A stretch of DNA of 64,000 bases from Geminicoccaceae bacterium (GCA_028285265.1 JANQPX010000034.1:83255-147254); one strand, 5' to 3'. Shown: positions 46,400 through 55,611, numbered from the stretch's first letter. Made by a program: numbers and translations. Notes: generated from the letters alone by a model not told the origin.

Positions 46400-47376
46400 C
46401 GAAACGGATTGTCAGACCTTTGTTCATTCTTGCCGCGTTCGCTCTTCAAATCGTTGTGCTCCTCGTCGTGCCGCTTTGGTTCGTCATTTGGTTGGCCTTC
46501 TATCGATCGCCCAACAGAATTGCTTTCTACGCTAAGAGTTTGCTCATTGCCGCGTCTCTAGCATTCCTATTCTTGATCGGGCGTTGGGATATCGTCGGCA
46601 TATGGTGCCGCTATCTTTGGATCGGTGTCTATATTCTTGCCTTCGCCTGGGCACTGTTTCGCTATCGTGGAATGCCACTCCTGCCCAACTTGGCGCTCCG
46701 TCCCATCATCTCGTTGGCGGTAACGGTGACGTTAATCGTCGTCTTTGCGAATGCCGTTTGGACATTACGAAACAACGCGTCCTTTGAAGGTGATCCGGCC
46801 GATCTTGCGTTCCCGATAGGGGAAACCCGTTGGTACGTCGCCCATGGCGGCAGCGCGCCTGCGATGAACCATCATCATCATGCTGACCTGCGCGCGCAAA
46901 ACTATGCACTCGACATCGTTGGCCTGAACAGCTTCGGCACCAGAGCTACGGGACTCCTGCCGACAAGCTTGAAGGCCTATGCCATCTTCGGCCGCGATGT
47001 GGTCGCACCGTGCAGTGGGGAGGTCACGTCTGTCGAAAATGAGCTGCCAGATTTAACGCCACCCAACGTCGATCAAGCCAGTCCTGCAGGCAATCACGTT
47101 GTCATTCGCTGCGGTGATGTTGCGGTCCTGTTGGCGCATCTTCAACAAAACACTGTGTCCGTAGACTCTGGCGACGAGGTGGCCGTCGGTCAGCGCATCG
47201 CCAAGGTCGGAAATTCGGGAAACACGACTGAACCGCATCTTCACATCCACGCCATTGCAACTGAAGCGGCTGATCTCAGCGAGATTGGAAAGCCGATCAT
47301 TGCAACCGGAAAGCCTATTCCGATGCTGTTTGACGGCGTATTTCTGACGAGAAACGCCTGGGGCGATGCGGAGTGA
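46339..47376 (+). CDS. Membrane-anchored M23 (LytM-type) peptidase
   Basis: The protein (345 residues from the first start) has four or five N-terminal hydrophobic helices (residues 25-145), then an M23 domain with NHHHHADLRAQNYALDIVG, APCSGEV, GNHVVIRCGDVAVLLAHLQ and EPHLHIHA, holding the zinc ligands. It would cleave peptidoglycan or a periplasmic peptide. The first ATG (46339) lies inside the divergent ATPase gene, so a TTG at 46420 just before the first helix may be the real start. Confidence 0.8.
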   Translation: MICQTRFFRTAYAASSSSQTSKRIVRPLFILAAFALQIVVLLVVPLWFVIWLAFYRSPNRIAFYAKSLLIAASLAFLFLIGRWDIVGIWCRYLWIGVYILAFAWALFRYRGMPLLPNLALRPIISLAVTVTLIVVFANAVWTLRNNASFEGDPADLAFPIGETRWYVAHGGSAPAMNHHHHADLRAQNYALDIVGLNSFGTRATGLLPTSLKAYAIFGRDVVAPCSGEVTSVENELPDLTPPNVDQASPAGNHVVIRCGDVAVLLAHLQQNTVSVDSGDEVAVGQRIAKVGNSGNTTEPHLHIHAIATEAADLSEIGKPIIATGKPIPMLFDGVFLTRNAWGDAE

Positions 47377-47635
47377 TCACCCCTTGCTCTTGCCCATTGC
47401 GGCTTCTGCGACTGACACGCGCGCGCCCCTGAACGGTCACGAGGCAATCACGCCTACTGATTTACCTCATCCGACGATCGGCCTAGTAACCATCCGATGG
47501 GGGCATGCTTCAATTTCTTGCATCCCCACGCAGTCTTGGACGACAAACCTTCGCGAGACAGCGGATGCGGCTTTAACAACAACGATCATTAGGCGGGATA
47601 AAGACGCCTCGTCAAGAAAAGGCGCAGGGCAGGAT

Positions 47636-47953
47636 CTACTGGGCCAAAATGCACGCGACGGGGATGTTGGGGAGCGTTCTGCTTGCGGTCTCATCCCCGA
47701 GACTTGCGATCAGGACATCCCGCCTCGTCGCCTGATTTTTCTCGTTATCGGCCAAAAAGCACAAGTACAGATCCGTATCCCGCATCATTCCAAAACTTGC
47801 CTTGCCGGAACTGCTCACAGGGAAAGGCTTAAATCCCGCAATGGCGAGATCCGAGACCCACACAAAATCACTTTCGCCGACCTCAAGCGCAACGGTCGTC
47901 ATCGGTATCGACATGATGCAGGTAGCGAGAAGAATCCGGCGCAACGACTTCAT
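47636..47953 (-). CDS. Small exported hypothetical protein
   Basis: The 105-residue protein has a signal peptide (MKSLRRILLATCIMSIPMTTVAL) followed by a short domain (FVWVSDLAIAGFKPFPV, GMMRDTDLYLCFLADNEKN). ATG 47953 follows TTGGAG. No family is recognised. The opposite-strand frame over the same region is longer but lacks a sensible start. Confidence 0.6.
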   Translation of the reverse strand: MKSLRRILLATCIMSIPMTTVALEVGESDFVWVSDLAIAGFKPFPVSSSGKASFGMMRDTDLYLCFLADNEKNQATRRDVLIASLGDETASRTLPNIPVACILAQ

Positions 47954-48185
47954 GGGTTTCTCCAATCAAATCTTGGATCGCAAAGTGCTGATCATCCAAT
48001 CGCTAGGGTCGCTTCGTCGGCTCGAAAGTCGAGGAAAATCTGTCCCTAAATTGAGGGTAGACACTGATCAGCGGATGTCGAGCGTCCGCTATGATCGAAA
48101 CCTTGCTGACGGACGTGGTAGGGTGGCTCGGGGACATTGGCCGTTCACCTCTTCGAGTGAACGATAACATCGGAAACGTTCTGTC

Positions 48186-48830
48186 ATGGCAAACGCATCC
48201 AGGGTTCATCGCAGCCTCATTGAGGGACGTCCGGCCCTTATCGTGATCGACATTCTCGCCGGCACATTTCGCGATGACTCCGAGGTCAGGGCGATTGACC
48301 ACATGCCGGATTACAAAGACAGAATGCTGAAGGCACGAGCGGCAATCGATCAAGCGCGCGCGAACAATATCCCGGTGATCTTCATTCAAGAAGTTCATCG
48401 GCCGGATCTCGTCGATTTCGGACGCGAACTCGATGGCGACGAAGACGTGCATTGCTTGGAGGGCAATCCAAACACCGAAATCGCGAAAGAAATGGGCTTT
48501 CTGGACAATGACTATCTGATCAAAAAACGCCGATATTCCGCGTTCTTCGGTACTGACTTCGAAATCCTGCTTCGCGGCCTGAAGATCGACACCCTCTTAC
48601 TTTGTGGCGGACTAACCGATGTGTGCGTACACTACACATTTGTTGACGGACATCAGTCCGACTATTTCTGCCGGGTCATTGAAGACTGTGTCGCTGGATC
48701 GAGTCTGGAAGCGCATGGAGCAGCGTTACGAGCCATGGAGTATCTCCAAGCCGGGGCTAGGCGATCATTGCCGGACGTTCTCGCCGCCATGGCAACATGC
48801 CAACCACCGATGGGTCAGACATCGGCCTAA
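48186..48830 (+). CDS. Isochorismatase-family cysteine hydrolase
   Basis: The 214-residue protein has the Asp-Lys-Cys triad of the family: Asp22 in ALIVIDILAGTF, Lys113/114 in LIKKRRYSAFFGTDFE, and Cys147 in CGGLTDVCVHYT. Members hydrolyse N-carbamoyl compounds, nicotinamide or related amides. The context gives no substrate. Confidence 0.9.
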   Translation: MANASRVHRSLIEGRPALIVIDILAGTFRDDSEVRAIDHMPDYKDRMLKARAAIDQARANNIPVIFIQEVHRPDLVDFGRELDGDEDVHCLEGNPNTEIAKEMGFLDNDYLIKKRRYSAFFGTDFEILLRGLKIDTLLLCGGLTDVCVHYTFVDGHQSDYFCRVIEDCVAGSSLEAHGAALRAMEYLQAGARRSLPDVLAAMATCQPPMGQTSA

Positions 48831-48927
48831 GTCGGCCTGTCCGCGAGTCATGGCCCTTTCGTAAGCCACGACCATTCCGCGATAGAGATGGAGATCGCAT
48901 GAACATAGCCTTGATGGATCAAGATCG

Positions 48928-49479
48928 ATGGCTCCATTAGACCCGAAAATAATCCTTAGGCCGATGGCGCTGTCAGATCTGCCGCTTTTGAAACTCTGGG
49001 ACAAGCAACATCACGTGATTGCCGCCACCAGTGACGATCCGGATAACACGGAGGCCTTTGGTGGCCTTGACTGGGTGAGCGAACTCGCCCTTGTCGCTCC
49101 AGACTATCAGTACATCATGGCTGAACGCGAAGGCCGGCCGATCGGGGCCTTGCAAATCATCGATCCCTACACTGAGCCAACCCATTATTGGGGCGAGATC
49201 GAGCCAAACTTGAGAGCCATCGATATCTGGATCGGTGCTGCCGACGATCTTGGAAAGGGCTACGGCGAAACGATGATGCGGCGAGCTCTCCAACTGTGTT
49301 TCTCAGATCCTGAGGTCAAAGCGGTCGTCATTGACCCACTGTCCAGCAACAAACGCGCCCACAAGTTCTATCAGCGCCTCGGATTTGTACCCGAGGGAAG
49401 GCGGATGTTCGGAGACGACGACTGTTTGGTCCATCGGCTAAGACGAGACATCTGGTCTGACCAATTTCCAGATGATTAA
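48928..49479 (+). CDS. GNAT acetyltransferase, AAC(6')-like
   Basis: The 183-residue protein has the GNAT fold of the RimJ/AAC(6') kind: ILRPMALSDLPLLKLW, DIWIGAADDLGKGYGETMMRRAL (the Q/RxxGxG CoA loop variant) and PLSSNKRAHKFYQRLGFVPEGRR. It may acetylate an aminoglycoside, polyamine or protein; resistance is not implied. It follows the isochorismatase gene by 97 bases. Confidence 0.8.
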   Translation: MAPLDPKIILRPMALSDLPLLKLWDKQHHVIAATSDDPDNTEAFGGLDWVSELALVAPDYQYIMAEREGRPIGALQIIDPYTEPTHYWGEIEPNLRAIDIWIGAADDLGKGYGETMMRRALQLCFSDPEVKAVVIDPLSSNKRAHKFYQRLGFVPEGRRMFGDDDCLVHRLRRDIWSDQFPDD

Positions 49480-49507
49480 AGAATGGCAGTGCCTTGGGAA
49501 CGTCCGT

Positions 49508-50236
49508 TTAAGCCTTTAGGCGCCTCGGGTTTCGGCTAGCGTGCCCTTGACCGCTGGCTCGATGTCTTGTGGTCAAGTGCGTGTCGAGCACCGCTCGCCA
49601 AAGCGCCTGCCCATCAATCGATGCTTCCTCGATAAGGGTGAGATAGGAAGGTAGAGGCGGCCAAATGCGTGCCTCGACCTCGCCTTCGCGAAACGTCAGG
49701 TTAGCCTCCAACTTGCCGGCGATATGCTGCATCCTGCGGTTCTCCAAAAGGCAGATCATATAGATCCTACCGACAAACCGATTACGCGAGATCGTCAGCA
49801 TTTTGCGAAGCAGCATCGTCCCGATGCCCTTGTTTTGAAATGATGTTTCCACGGTGATTGCGAGTTCGGCGATCGAGCCTGTGACTTGCGTTCCCATTTG
49901 AAGCTCAGCCATCCCGCGCAAGTGCCGATCGATGAAGCAACCAAGACCGATCGTCCGCGACCAATCGATACGCTCAGAATGGAGAGCAATCGATCGATCG
50001 CTGACGACATGGCAAAACCGCATACGGCGATCCGTTGCGTCCAGCCGCAAGAGATGGGTCTCGATATGATGCCGATCGACCGCCCCGAGCTTTCGCAAAA
50101 CCGGGATGACCGGTGCGTCGATCGACACCGAAGATGGATTCGGAACGAGGGGTTCGCTGGATCGTGCAGTCATGGCATCTGACAAGGTCTCGGATGCCAT
50201 GGAACAGGGCTCAGCGAGATCAGCCGTGGCTGCCAA
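49508..50236 (-). CDS. GNAT-family acetyltransferase
   Basis: The 242-residue protein has a GNAT core: HLRGMAELQMG, AELAITVETSFQNKGIGTMLLRKMLTISRNR (CoA loop), and LENRRMQHIAGKLEANLTFREGEVEARI. The first 45 residues are low complexity, so the start may be at 50200 or 50173. Its 5' end overlaps the 90-residue gene upstream by 17 bases, joining it to the DUF1127 operon. Confidence 0.75.
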   Translation of the reverse strand: MAATADLAEPCSMASETLSDAMTARSSEPLVPNPSSVSIDAPVIPVLRKLGAVDRHHIETHLLRLDATDRRMRFCHVVSDRSIALHSERIDWSRTIGLGCFIDRHLRGMAELQMGTQVTGSIAELAITVETSFQNKGIGTMLLRKMLTISRNRFVGRIYMICLLENRRMQHIAGKLEANLTFREGEVEARIWPPLPSYLTLIEEASIDGQALWRAVLDTHLTTRHRASGQGHASRNPRRLKA

Positions 50237-50492
50237 TCTCCGACTGGCGATCGCCAGATGCTTTCAACCCATATTGGAACCAGGCAACAACCGACGCCTT
50301 TAGGCGTCGTATGGGCCAGCTCAGGCTTCGGATGAAGCTCCCGACCGCAACGGCGTGGTTTCTAACCACCTCGGCACGCAGCCGGTGGGCCTCTCGTACA
50401 TGTTGATCGACAAAATCGTTCAACGGATTCTCGCCCCAAGCTGGTCTCGGTCGTATCTCAGAAACATGCTGAAGACGCTCGTCCATGGTCAC
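50220..50492 (-). CDS. Small basic hypothetical protein downstream of DUF1127
   Basis: The 90-residue protein has a helical core (DFVDQHVREAHRLRAEVVRNHAVAVGSFIRSLSWPIRRL) that resembles small alphaproteobacterial proteins encoded beside DUF1127 genes. It lies between the DUF1127 gene (60 bases upstream) and a GNAT gene it overlaps. Function unknown. Confidence 0.55.
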   Translation of the reverse strand: MTMDERLQHVSEIRPRPAWGENPLNDFVDQHVREAHRLRAEVVRNHAVAVGSFIRSLSWPIRRLKASVVAWFQYGLKASGDRQSEIGSHG

Positions 50493-50552
50493 TGTCCTTT
50501 GCTCAGTGTCAGGGAAGCAAGATGGTCCGGGTTCATGGCTTTGGCGGAGGTT

Positions 50553-50819
50553 TCAATCTCGACCTGAAGAGCGACGATCGACCACGGAACGCCAAGCGAT
50601 CTCGGGGATCTGCCATCGCGGAATATTAAGATCGTCGAGCTCACGGTCAGATAGCACGCGCAGCTCAGCAACGGAGGCGTGGTAGCTTCGCATATCCGCC
50701 ATCCAGCTCGCGAGATTCTTTCTCACACGCTTGAGAGCTGCCAACGACGATCTTGTTCCGGCATACAGTCGATCTGTAAGTCCATGATCGTGTTTGGTTT
50801 CGGCATAGGTAGCCGTCAT
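50553..50819 (-). CDS. DUF1127 (YjiS-like) small protein
   Basis: The 88-residue protein ends with the DUF1127 signature AELRVLSDRELDDLNIPRWQIPEIAWRS preceded by a helix. Such small arginine-rich proteins bind RNA or act in stress and metabolic control in alphaproteobacteria. ATG 50819 follows AAGGAGA. A perfect PhaR-like box lies 113 bases upstream. Confidence 0.85.
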   Translation of the reverse strand: MTATYAETKHDHGLTDRLYAGTRSSLAALKRVRKNLASWMADMRSYHASVAELRVLSDRELDDLNIPRWQIPEIAWRSVVDRRSSGRD

Positions 50820-50931
50820 CTCGTATCTCCTTGCTGCTAGCGAAGGGGCCGACAACGTGAACTGCGCCGGTCCGATGCGCTCTATCGATCAGCAAGATGA
50901 GAAGATTTTGCCCCGAGCAGAAGCTTCAATA

Positions 50932-50942
50932 CTGCAATGCAG
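50932..50942. promoter_or_regulatory. Perfect PhaR-like box upstream of the DUF1127 operon
   Basis: CTGCAATGCAG matches CTGC-N3-GCAG exactly, better than the boxes at phaP. It lies in the only promoter region of the DUF1127 operon. Binding by PhaR is an inference. Confidence 0.45.
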
Positions 50943-51337
50943 CATAGTCATTGTTGCATGCCATATTCTTCATCATCGGATGAATTGAATTTGATTAGCC
51001 AAAAACTCAATTTGTCTAAATTATTTCGCACTCATGCCCACTTTGTATGCAGTTAAAATCCCAAATTTATTTGCATATTGCGTTGCACAAATATGACATC
51101 GCATGCATTGACCGAAAATTTTTTGAACATATAAGAGCCTCGATTGTTCACCAATTTGGTGTGCCGATTATTCTCCAACATGCGCATCTACAAAACTCAC
51201 GCTACAGCAGCCGTTGCATCCAATCGGGTTAACAGCGAACCACGCCTCTTTCGAACGATCTGCCAACAGTCGTCTGATACAAACCTGACGTGGGCCGAAA
51301 TCACCAGCAGGACGACCGAGCTAATCGAGGCCTCTCT

Positions 51338-51367
51338 TTGACAATTTCACAATTTTCAATTGATAAA
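51338..51367 (+). promoter_or_regulatory. Candidate sigma-70 promoter in a gene-free AT-rich region
   Basis: TTGACA at 51338-51343 and GATAAA at 51362-51367 are 18 bases apart. The nearest plus-strand frame (51394-51585) is doubtful. From 50943 to 51641 no clear gene is seen; the left part is AT-rich with many TGCA runs. Confidence 0.35.
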
Positions 51368-51436
51368 GTTTACAACTTGCTTCTATTGACACCTTGAAGG
51401 TGAACGACAAGGTTTGCGACGCATTCTTAGAATGCG

Positions 51437-51478
51437 CTCGGGCTCGTCGCTGGTCCCCGCCTGATCGACGAGCCCGAG
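51437..51478. repeat. 13-bp inverted repeat (strong hairpin)
   Basis: The perfect arms CTCGGGCTCGTCG and CGACGAGCCCGAG are separated by 16 bases. On the plus strand the stem is followed by TTTACC, a weak terminator tail. It lies about 65 bases after the candidate promoter at 51338, so it may end a short RNA. Confidence 0.55.
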
Positions 51479-51641
51479 TTTACCAACCCGATGAGCTTAT
51501 CGTGATGACGATACAAAAAGAATGGGCACATCCAGGATTGGATAAAGGAATCGAGCCCATCATCAATGAGCGACGTGATATTTAGCGCCTTAACGGCCAC
51601 CTCCGACCCTGTCGTGACTTCATTGACGTAACCGTAAGACC

Positions 51642-51812
51642 TCAAGGCCTGACAGCAATGTCGGCGATAAGAATGGCATCTTCGAGCGTCAATCTTGTCC
51701 TCGGATCGTCTTCTTGAAAAAGAGCCCAAACGTTCGCTGCGGCCAACCATACGCTCCACGTCAAAAGGCCCGCAGCCAACCAAAGCGGTCCGTTGGTCAA
51801 GGCATGCATCAT
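51642..51812 (-). CDS. Small membrane protein (56 aa)
   Basis: The frame from ATG 51812 (or 51809) to TGA 51642 encodes a hydrophobic helix (LWLAAGLLTWSVWLAAANVWALF) followed by a charged tail (QEDDPRTRLTLEDAILIADIAV). The amphipathic order looks natural, but there is no strong ribosome site. No family is recognised. A longer frame on the same strand in another phase is less protein-like. Confidence 0.45.
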   Translation of the reverse strand: MMHALTNGPLWLAAGLLTWSVWLAAANVWALFQEDDPRTRLTLEDAILIADIAVRP

Positions 51813-52009
51813 GATGTGATTTGTTGCGTTATCGCAACGTGTTGCTTGAATTTCGCAATATCACGGAATTGTGCTTAATTTTATATGGAATAAAATGTAG
51901 CTCTCCTTTTGAGCACCCACCAGGCGAATGACCCGTCATCCTGATTAAGGGGGAATCCTGAGGATTGGCGGCCGGTCAGCGCATACCGAATAAGAGCACG
52001 TTTGATTGC

Positions 52010-53188
52010 ATGGCATTAAAGATCGAGGTCATTGAGTCGTTTAAGGAAGCCGAACCAACATGGCGAAGTTTGGAAGCCAAAGGCCACGCATTCGTTTTCC
52101 AAACCTTTGATTGGCAGGCGACTTACTATCAGACCCTTGGCTGCAAACACCTCTCCAACCTTTGCCTCGTCATTGTTAAGGCAACAGATGACCGACCGTT
52201 GATGCTGCTCCCGTTGGGAATCGTTCGTCGGCGTTTCAGCCGCGTTCTGATCTGGCTGGGTGGAAAGCTGACTGACTATAATGGCCCTCTTCTTGCCAAC
52301 GATGCTTCGGACCATTTCGATCAGCGACGAACAGCTCGTCTTTGGCAGCAAATCTGCAGAGTCTTACCCAAATTCGACTATACGGATTTTCAGCGTCAGC
52401 CAGCCCACATTGGCGATCAGCAAAACCCGTTCTGGCAGCTTGGAACGTCTGGGAACCCCGTCTCTGGCTGGCAGTCGAGCCTCAGTCTCGACTGGAATGC
52501 CTATTATCGCCAAAAACGAGGAGTGGAAACGCGACGAAAAGACCGGAAGAAAGAGGCTAAGCTTGCTGAGCATGGCCCTATCCACTTCAAGATCGCGCAG
52601 ACAGAAGAAGAGATCGATGCAATCCTTGAAACGCTGGCTGCCCAAAAATTGGCAAGTTATGCGCAAAAGGGGATAACAGGCGTCTTCCTTGATCCAGCAT
52701 CAATCGACTTTATCCGATCGTTTACCCAGGCACGTTGTGAGAGCGGGCTGGTCGTGCTTGCTTGTCTTAAGGTACGCGATGAAATCATCGCGGCGCAATG
52801 GGGGGTGATCCAAGAGGCCCACTTCTACTGCCTTGTTCTGTCTCGAGACCATGGACGCTTCGCGCGCTATTCGCCCGGCAACATCTTATTGAGACGGCTT
52901 CTCGAATGGTGCTGCGCGAGAGAGATCAAGACGTTCGACTTCACATACGGCAATGAAGCCTTCAAGAGTCACTGGTGCGATAGCAAGGTCGAACTCTGCG
53001 ATAGTTTTCTTTCCGCCACCCTTCGCGGCAGCGTGATGGTTTGTGGTATTCGACTTATCCATAGCATACGCCATCTGGCACGACGGTCGTCCCATGTGTA
53101 CGCATTGGCAACCCGCTTCCGCAAGCAACGCTGCAAATGGCACCTACAGATGAGGGGATATCTTGCGGCCTATGCCCGTGAGCCTTAG
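52010..53188 (+). CDS. CelD/BcsL-type GNAT acyltransferase
   Basis: The 392-residue protein has the FemAB-like double-GNAT pattern: FVFQTFDWQATYYQTLG near the N-terminus, ETRRKDRKKEAKLAEHGPI in the middle, and IAAQWGVIQEAHFYCLVLSRDHGRFARYSPGNILLRRLLEWC with FDFTYGNEAFKSHWCD near the end. Relatives take part in exopolysaccharide or cellulose acylation. ATG 52010 is used; a TTG at 51965 is in frame. No polysaccharide genes are adjacent. Confidence 0.8.
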   Translation: MALKIEVIESFKEAEPTWRSLEAKGHAFVFQTFDWQATYYQTLGCKHLSNLCLVIVKATDDRPLMLLPLGIVRRRFSRVLIWLGGKLTDYNGPLLANDASDHFDQRRTARLWQQICRVLPKFDYTDFQRQPAHIGDQQNPFWQLGTSGNPVSGWQSSLSLDWNAYYRQKRGVETRRKDRKKEAKLAEHGPIHFKIAQTEEEIDAILETLAAQKLASYAQKGITGVFLDPASIDFIRSFTQARCESGLVVLACLKVRDEIIAAQWGVIQEAHFYCLVLSRDHGRFARYSPGNILLRRLLEWCCAREIKTFDFTYGNEAFKSHWCDSKVELCDSFLSATLRGSVMVCGIRLIHSIRHLARRSSHVYALATRFRKQRCKWHLQMRGYLAAYAREP

Positions 53189-53363
53189 ACGCCTCACGGA
53201 TGCACCCTACGTTTGTCTGTTTAAGCGGCGTTAGATGTCGGCAACGATCAACGTGACGCTGACAGATGACGAACCGAGTGGATTTCATCAAACCGAGGCT
53301 TATGTCTAACGCATCAACAGCGTATCGCTTTCGATAGGCTGACAGGTCTCCGGAGACTATCGT

Positions 53364-54092
53364 TTGCAAGGACTTTCGGCCAAGGGATCGATCGTTGTAC
53401 TGACCGGTGCAGGAATTTCGGTCGAATCCGGCCTGCCCAGCTTTCGTGGGGCAGATGGATTGTGGCAAGGTTTCCGTCTGGAAGAGGTGGCCACGCCGGA
53501 GGCATTTGCGCGGCAGCCTGACGTGGTCCAGCGCTTTTACGATGAGCGTCGCCGCCAGCTTCTGGCGGACGGCATTGCACCCAACAAGGCGCACAAGGCT
53601 CTTGCTGAACTGGAGCGACATTGGGCCGGCAATGTCCTGTTGGTCACACAGAATATCGACGATCTGCACGAGCGCGCAGGATCGACATCAATCATCCATA
53701 TGCATGGTGAAATTTTGAAAGCGCGCTGTCTTTCGTGCGATGCCGTCGTCCCATGGACCGATGATCTCGAAACAGCTCATGCATGCCCCTCTTGCAAGGT
53801 GGTCGATCGCCTTCGCCCACACATTGTCTGGTTCGGCGAAATGCCGCACGATCTTGATCGGATCTATAAGGCGCTTGAAGGCGCTGATCTTTTCCTGGCG
53901 ATCGGGACATCGGGTCAAGTCTATCCAGCAGCCGGCTTTGTTCAGGCTGTTAATGAGATCGGCCACGCTTGCACGATCGAACTCAATCTTGAGCCAAGCA
54001 CGATCTACCAGCAGTTCAACATGAGACGCATTGGCCCGGCCACCGATTCCGTACCCGCGTTGGTCGATGAACTGCTCCAAATCTCATCTTAG
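53364..54092 (+). CDS. cobB: Class III sirtuin, NAD-dependent protein deacylase
   Basis: The 242-residue protein has GAGISVESGLPSFRGADGLW (NAD site), TQNIDDLHERAGS, catalytic His in HMHGE and a zinc site CLSC...CPSC. The YDERR sequence supplies the Tyr-x-x-Arg pair that lets SIRT5/CobB enzymes accept succinyl-lysine as well as acetyl-lysine. The start is TTG 53364. It probably tunes enzymes of acetyl-CoA metabolism. Confidence 0.92.
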   Translation: MQGLSAKGSIVVLTGAGISVESGLPSFRGADGLWQGFRLEEVATPEAFARQPDVVQRFYDERRRQLLADGIAPNKAHKALAELERHWAGNVLLVTQNIDDLHERAGSTSIIHMHGEILKARCLSCDAVVPWTDDLETAHACPSCKVVDRLRPHIVWFGEMPHDLDRIYKALEGADLFLAIGTSGQVYPAAGFVQAVNEIGHACTIELNLEPSTIYQQFNMRRIGPATDSVPALVDELLQISS

Positions 54093-54260
54093 AATTCGCC
54101 CGGCGTCTACTCAGCGATCTCGGCTCTCGCTTCGTGCCTGCGTCCTGCTCAGCCAAAGGAGCATGTCACATGCACCGCCAAGGCGTTTCGACATGAAAAC
54201 GGTGGTATCAAACGGTATGTCTGGGCAATTCGGCGAGCAACCTATTGTGGGAGGACGTCA

Positions 54261-54860
54261 TTGAAACTGATTGTTGTTGGAGCGGAAGGCGACATCGGCA
54301 GGGCGGCTTGCGAAGAACTGCAGGACCGCCACGACATCATCAAGGTTGGCCGCAACAGCGGCGACGTTCGCGCCGATATCAGTGGTAGGGAATCGATTGA
54401 AGCAATGTATCGAGAGGTCGGTGAAGTCGATGCCGTCGTCTCTGCAGCCGGCACAGTGCACTTCGGTCCGCTTGACGAGTTCACAGAGGATCAATTCATG
54501 CTCGGTCTGACCAACAAAGTGATGGGTCAAATCAATCTCGTCTTAGTAGGCTTGAACTATGTCACGAGCGGCGGCTCCTTCACACTCACAAGTGGCGTGT
54601 TGGATCGCGATCCGATCCGTAGCGGATCCGGCGCCGCAACAGCGAATGGTGCCCTTGGCGGGTTTGTCGTCGGCGCCGCCATCGAGATGCCTAGAGGATT
54701 GCGTATCAACGTTGTCAGTCCAGGCCTCCTCGAGGTTTCCGAAAACAGATACGGGAAGTTCTTTCCCGGGCATGAACGCGTGTCGTCGGAACGGGTTGGC
54801 CTCGCCTATGCCAAGAGCGTCGAAGGAGCCCTGACGGGTCAGGTCCTTATTGTTGAATAG
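54261..54860 (+). CDS. Short-chain dehydrogenase-like protein
   Basis: The 199-residue protein has a compact SDR fold: VVGAEGDIGRAACEEL (nucleotide loop), AVVSAAGTVHFGPLDEF, and INVVSPGLLEVSENRYGKFFPG. The usual YxxxK is replaced by a region around ATANGALGGFVVGA, so catalysis may differ. Start TTG 54261 has GGAGG at good spacing. No partner gene. Confidence 0.85.
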   Translation: MKLIVVGAEGDIGRAACEELQDRHDIIKVGRNSGDVRADISGRESIEAMYREVGEVDAVVSAAGTVHFGPLDEFTEDQFMLGLTNKVMGQINLVLVGLNYVTSGGSFTLTSGVLDRDPIRSGSGAATANGALGGFVVGAAIEMPRGLRINVVSPGLLEVSENRYGKFFPGHERVSSERVGLAYAKSVEGALTGQVLIVE

Positions 54861-55338
54861 GGATATCCACGCCGGGATCACAAAGATCAGGCGCTCTTGA
54901 GCTCTTCAAAAACCATGAATTTTGACAAGGGGGCACTAGAGGCCGGTCTTGATACACTCTCCTCTTAAGGTTTCCGGTGGTAACCGCTCAATGGCGGCCC
55001 TTTTTTTGATGGTTCAATTAACAAAATAGATAATAGTGTTAAGTTTTTGGGACGCTGTACTGAGCCGGAATAAACAAAAGCCGCAGAATTCCGCCATTCT
55101 CTATTTTTGCTGGGGCGACATTCGCTCTCGAAAAGTTAACAAAATTCATGTGCAATGTTCAACATGGGATCGTTTGCGGAAGAGGGCCGAATGGGTTGAT
55201 GGTTTTGGTCGCTCAGACCCACGTTTCAAAGACATGACATCTGATCGCCTTACGACTGGAATGTAGGCGGCGGCGTTAGGCTCCGCTTAACAGCGATCGC
55301 CTTACGATAGATGCTTTGCTCTAGCACCAGAGTCTCAG
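54861..55338. other. Intergenic stretch with a possible terminator
   Basis: At 54985-55007 the arms CCGC and GCGG flank a six-base loop and lead within two bases into a run of seven T, a weak intrinsic terminator for the SDR transcript. The rest is AT-rich and has a 76-codon frame (55036-55266) without support. This gap separates the ordinary genes from the small-protein block. Confidence 0.35.
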
Positions 55339-55611
55339 ATGCCCCTCTTCACATATCTCGTTTCCTATCAAGGAAGCCTCTTTGTTGAACAGGATCAGAA
55401 AAGCAACTTCCGCGGTTTTGCGGCTCATCTCTTGGGGCAAATGCCAGAAAACGCGTTGCCAAATTTGACCCCTGCCTTACGGAAAGAGCTTACCGAAGCG
55501 TTGATGAGATCTGAATGGCAGCCGGTGCCAAATCGAACCAGAGTATGGCGTACATCGATCGAGCTACGAGGCAAGCCCTTTGTCATTCACTGCGTGCAAA
55601 CCGAAAAATGA
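55339..55611 (+). CDS. Small hypothetical protein coupled to an Imm45-like gene
   Basis: The 90-residue protein (MPLFTYLVSYQGSLFVEQDQ; FRGFAAHLLGQMPENALP; VWRTSIELRGKPFVIHCVQTEK) has a mixed alpha/beta look and no family I know. Its stop overlaps the next start in ATGA, so the two are translated together. It may be an immunity protein or a partner of one. Confidence 0.6.
   Translation: MPLFTYLVSYQGSLFVEQDQKSNFRGFAAHLLGQMPENALPNLTPALRKELTEALMRSEWQPVPNRTRVWRTSIELRGKPFVIHCVQTEK

Noticed and set aside
51394..51585. 63-codon plus frame across the 13-bp hairpin
   Set aside because: Its middle is formed by the inverted repeat, giving an Arg-rich run; no clear start site.
55036..55266. 76-codon plus frame before the small-protein block
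   Set aside because: No ribosome site, no family and basic low-order composition.
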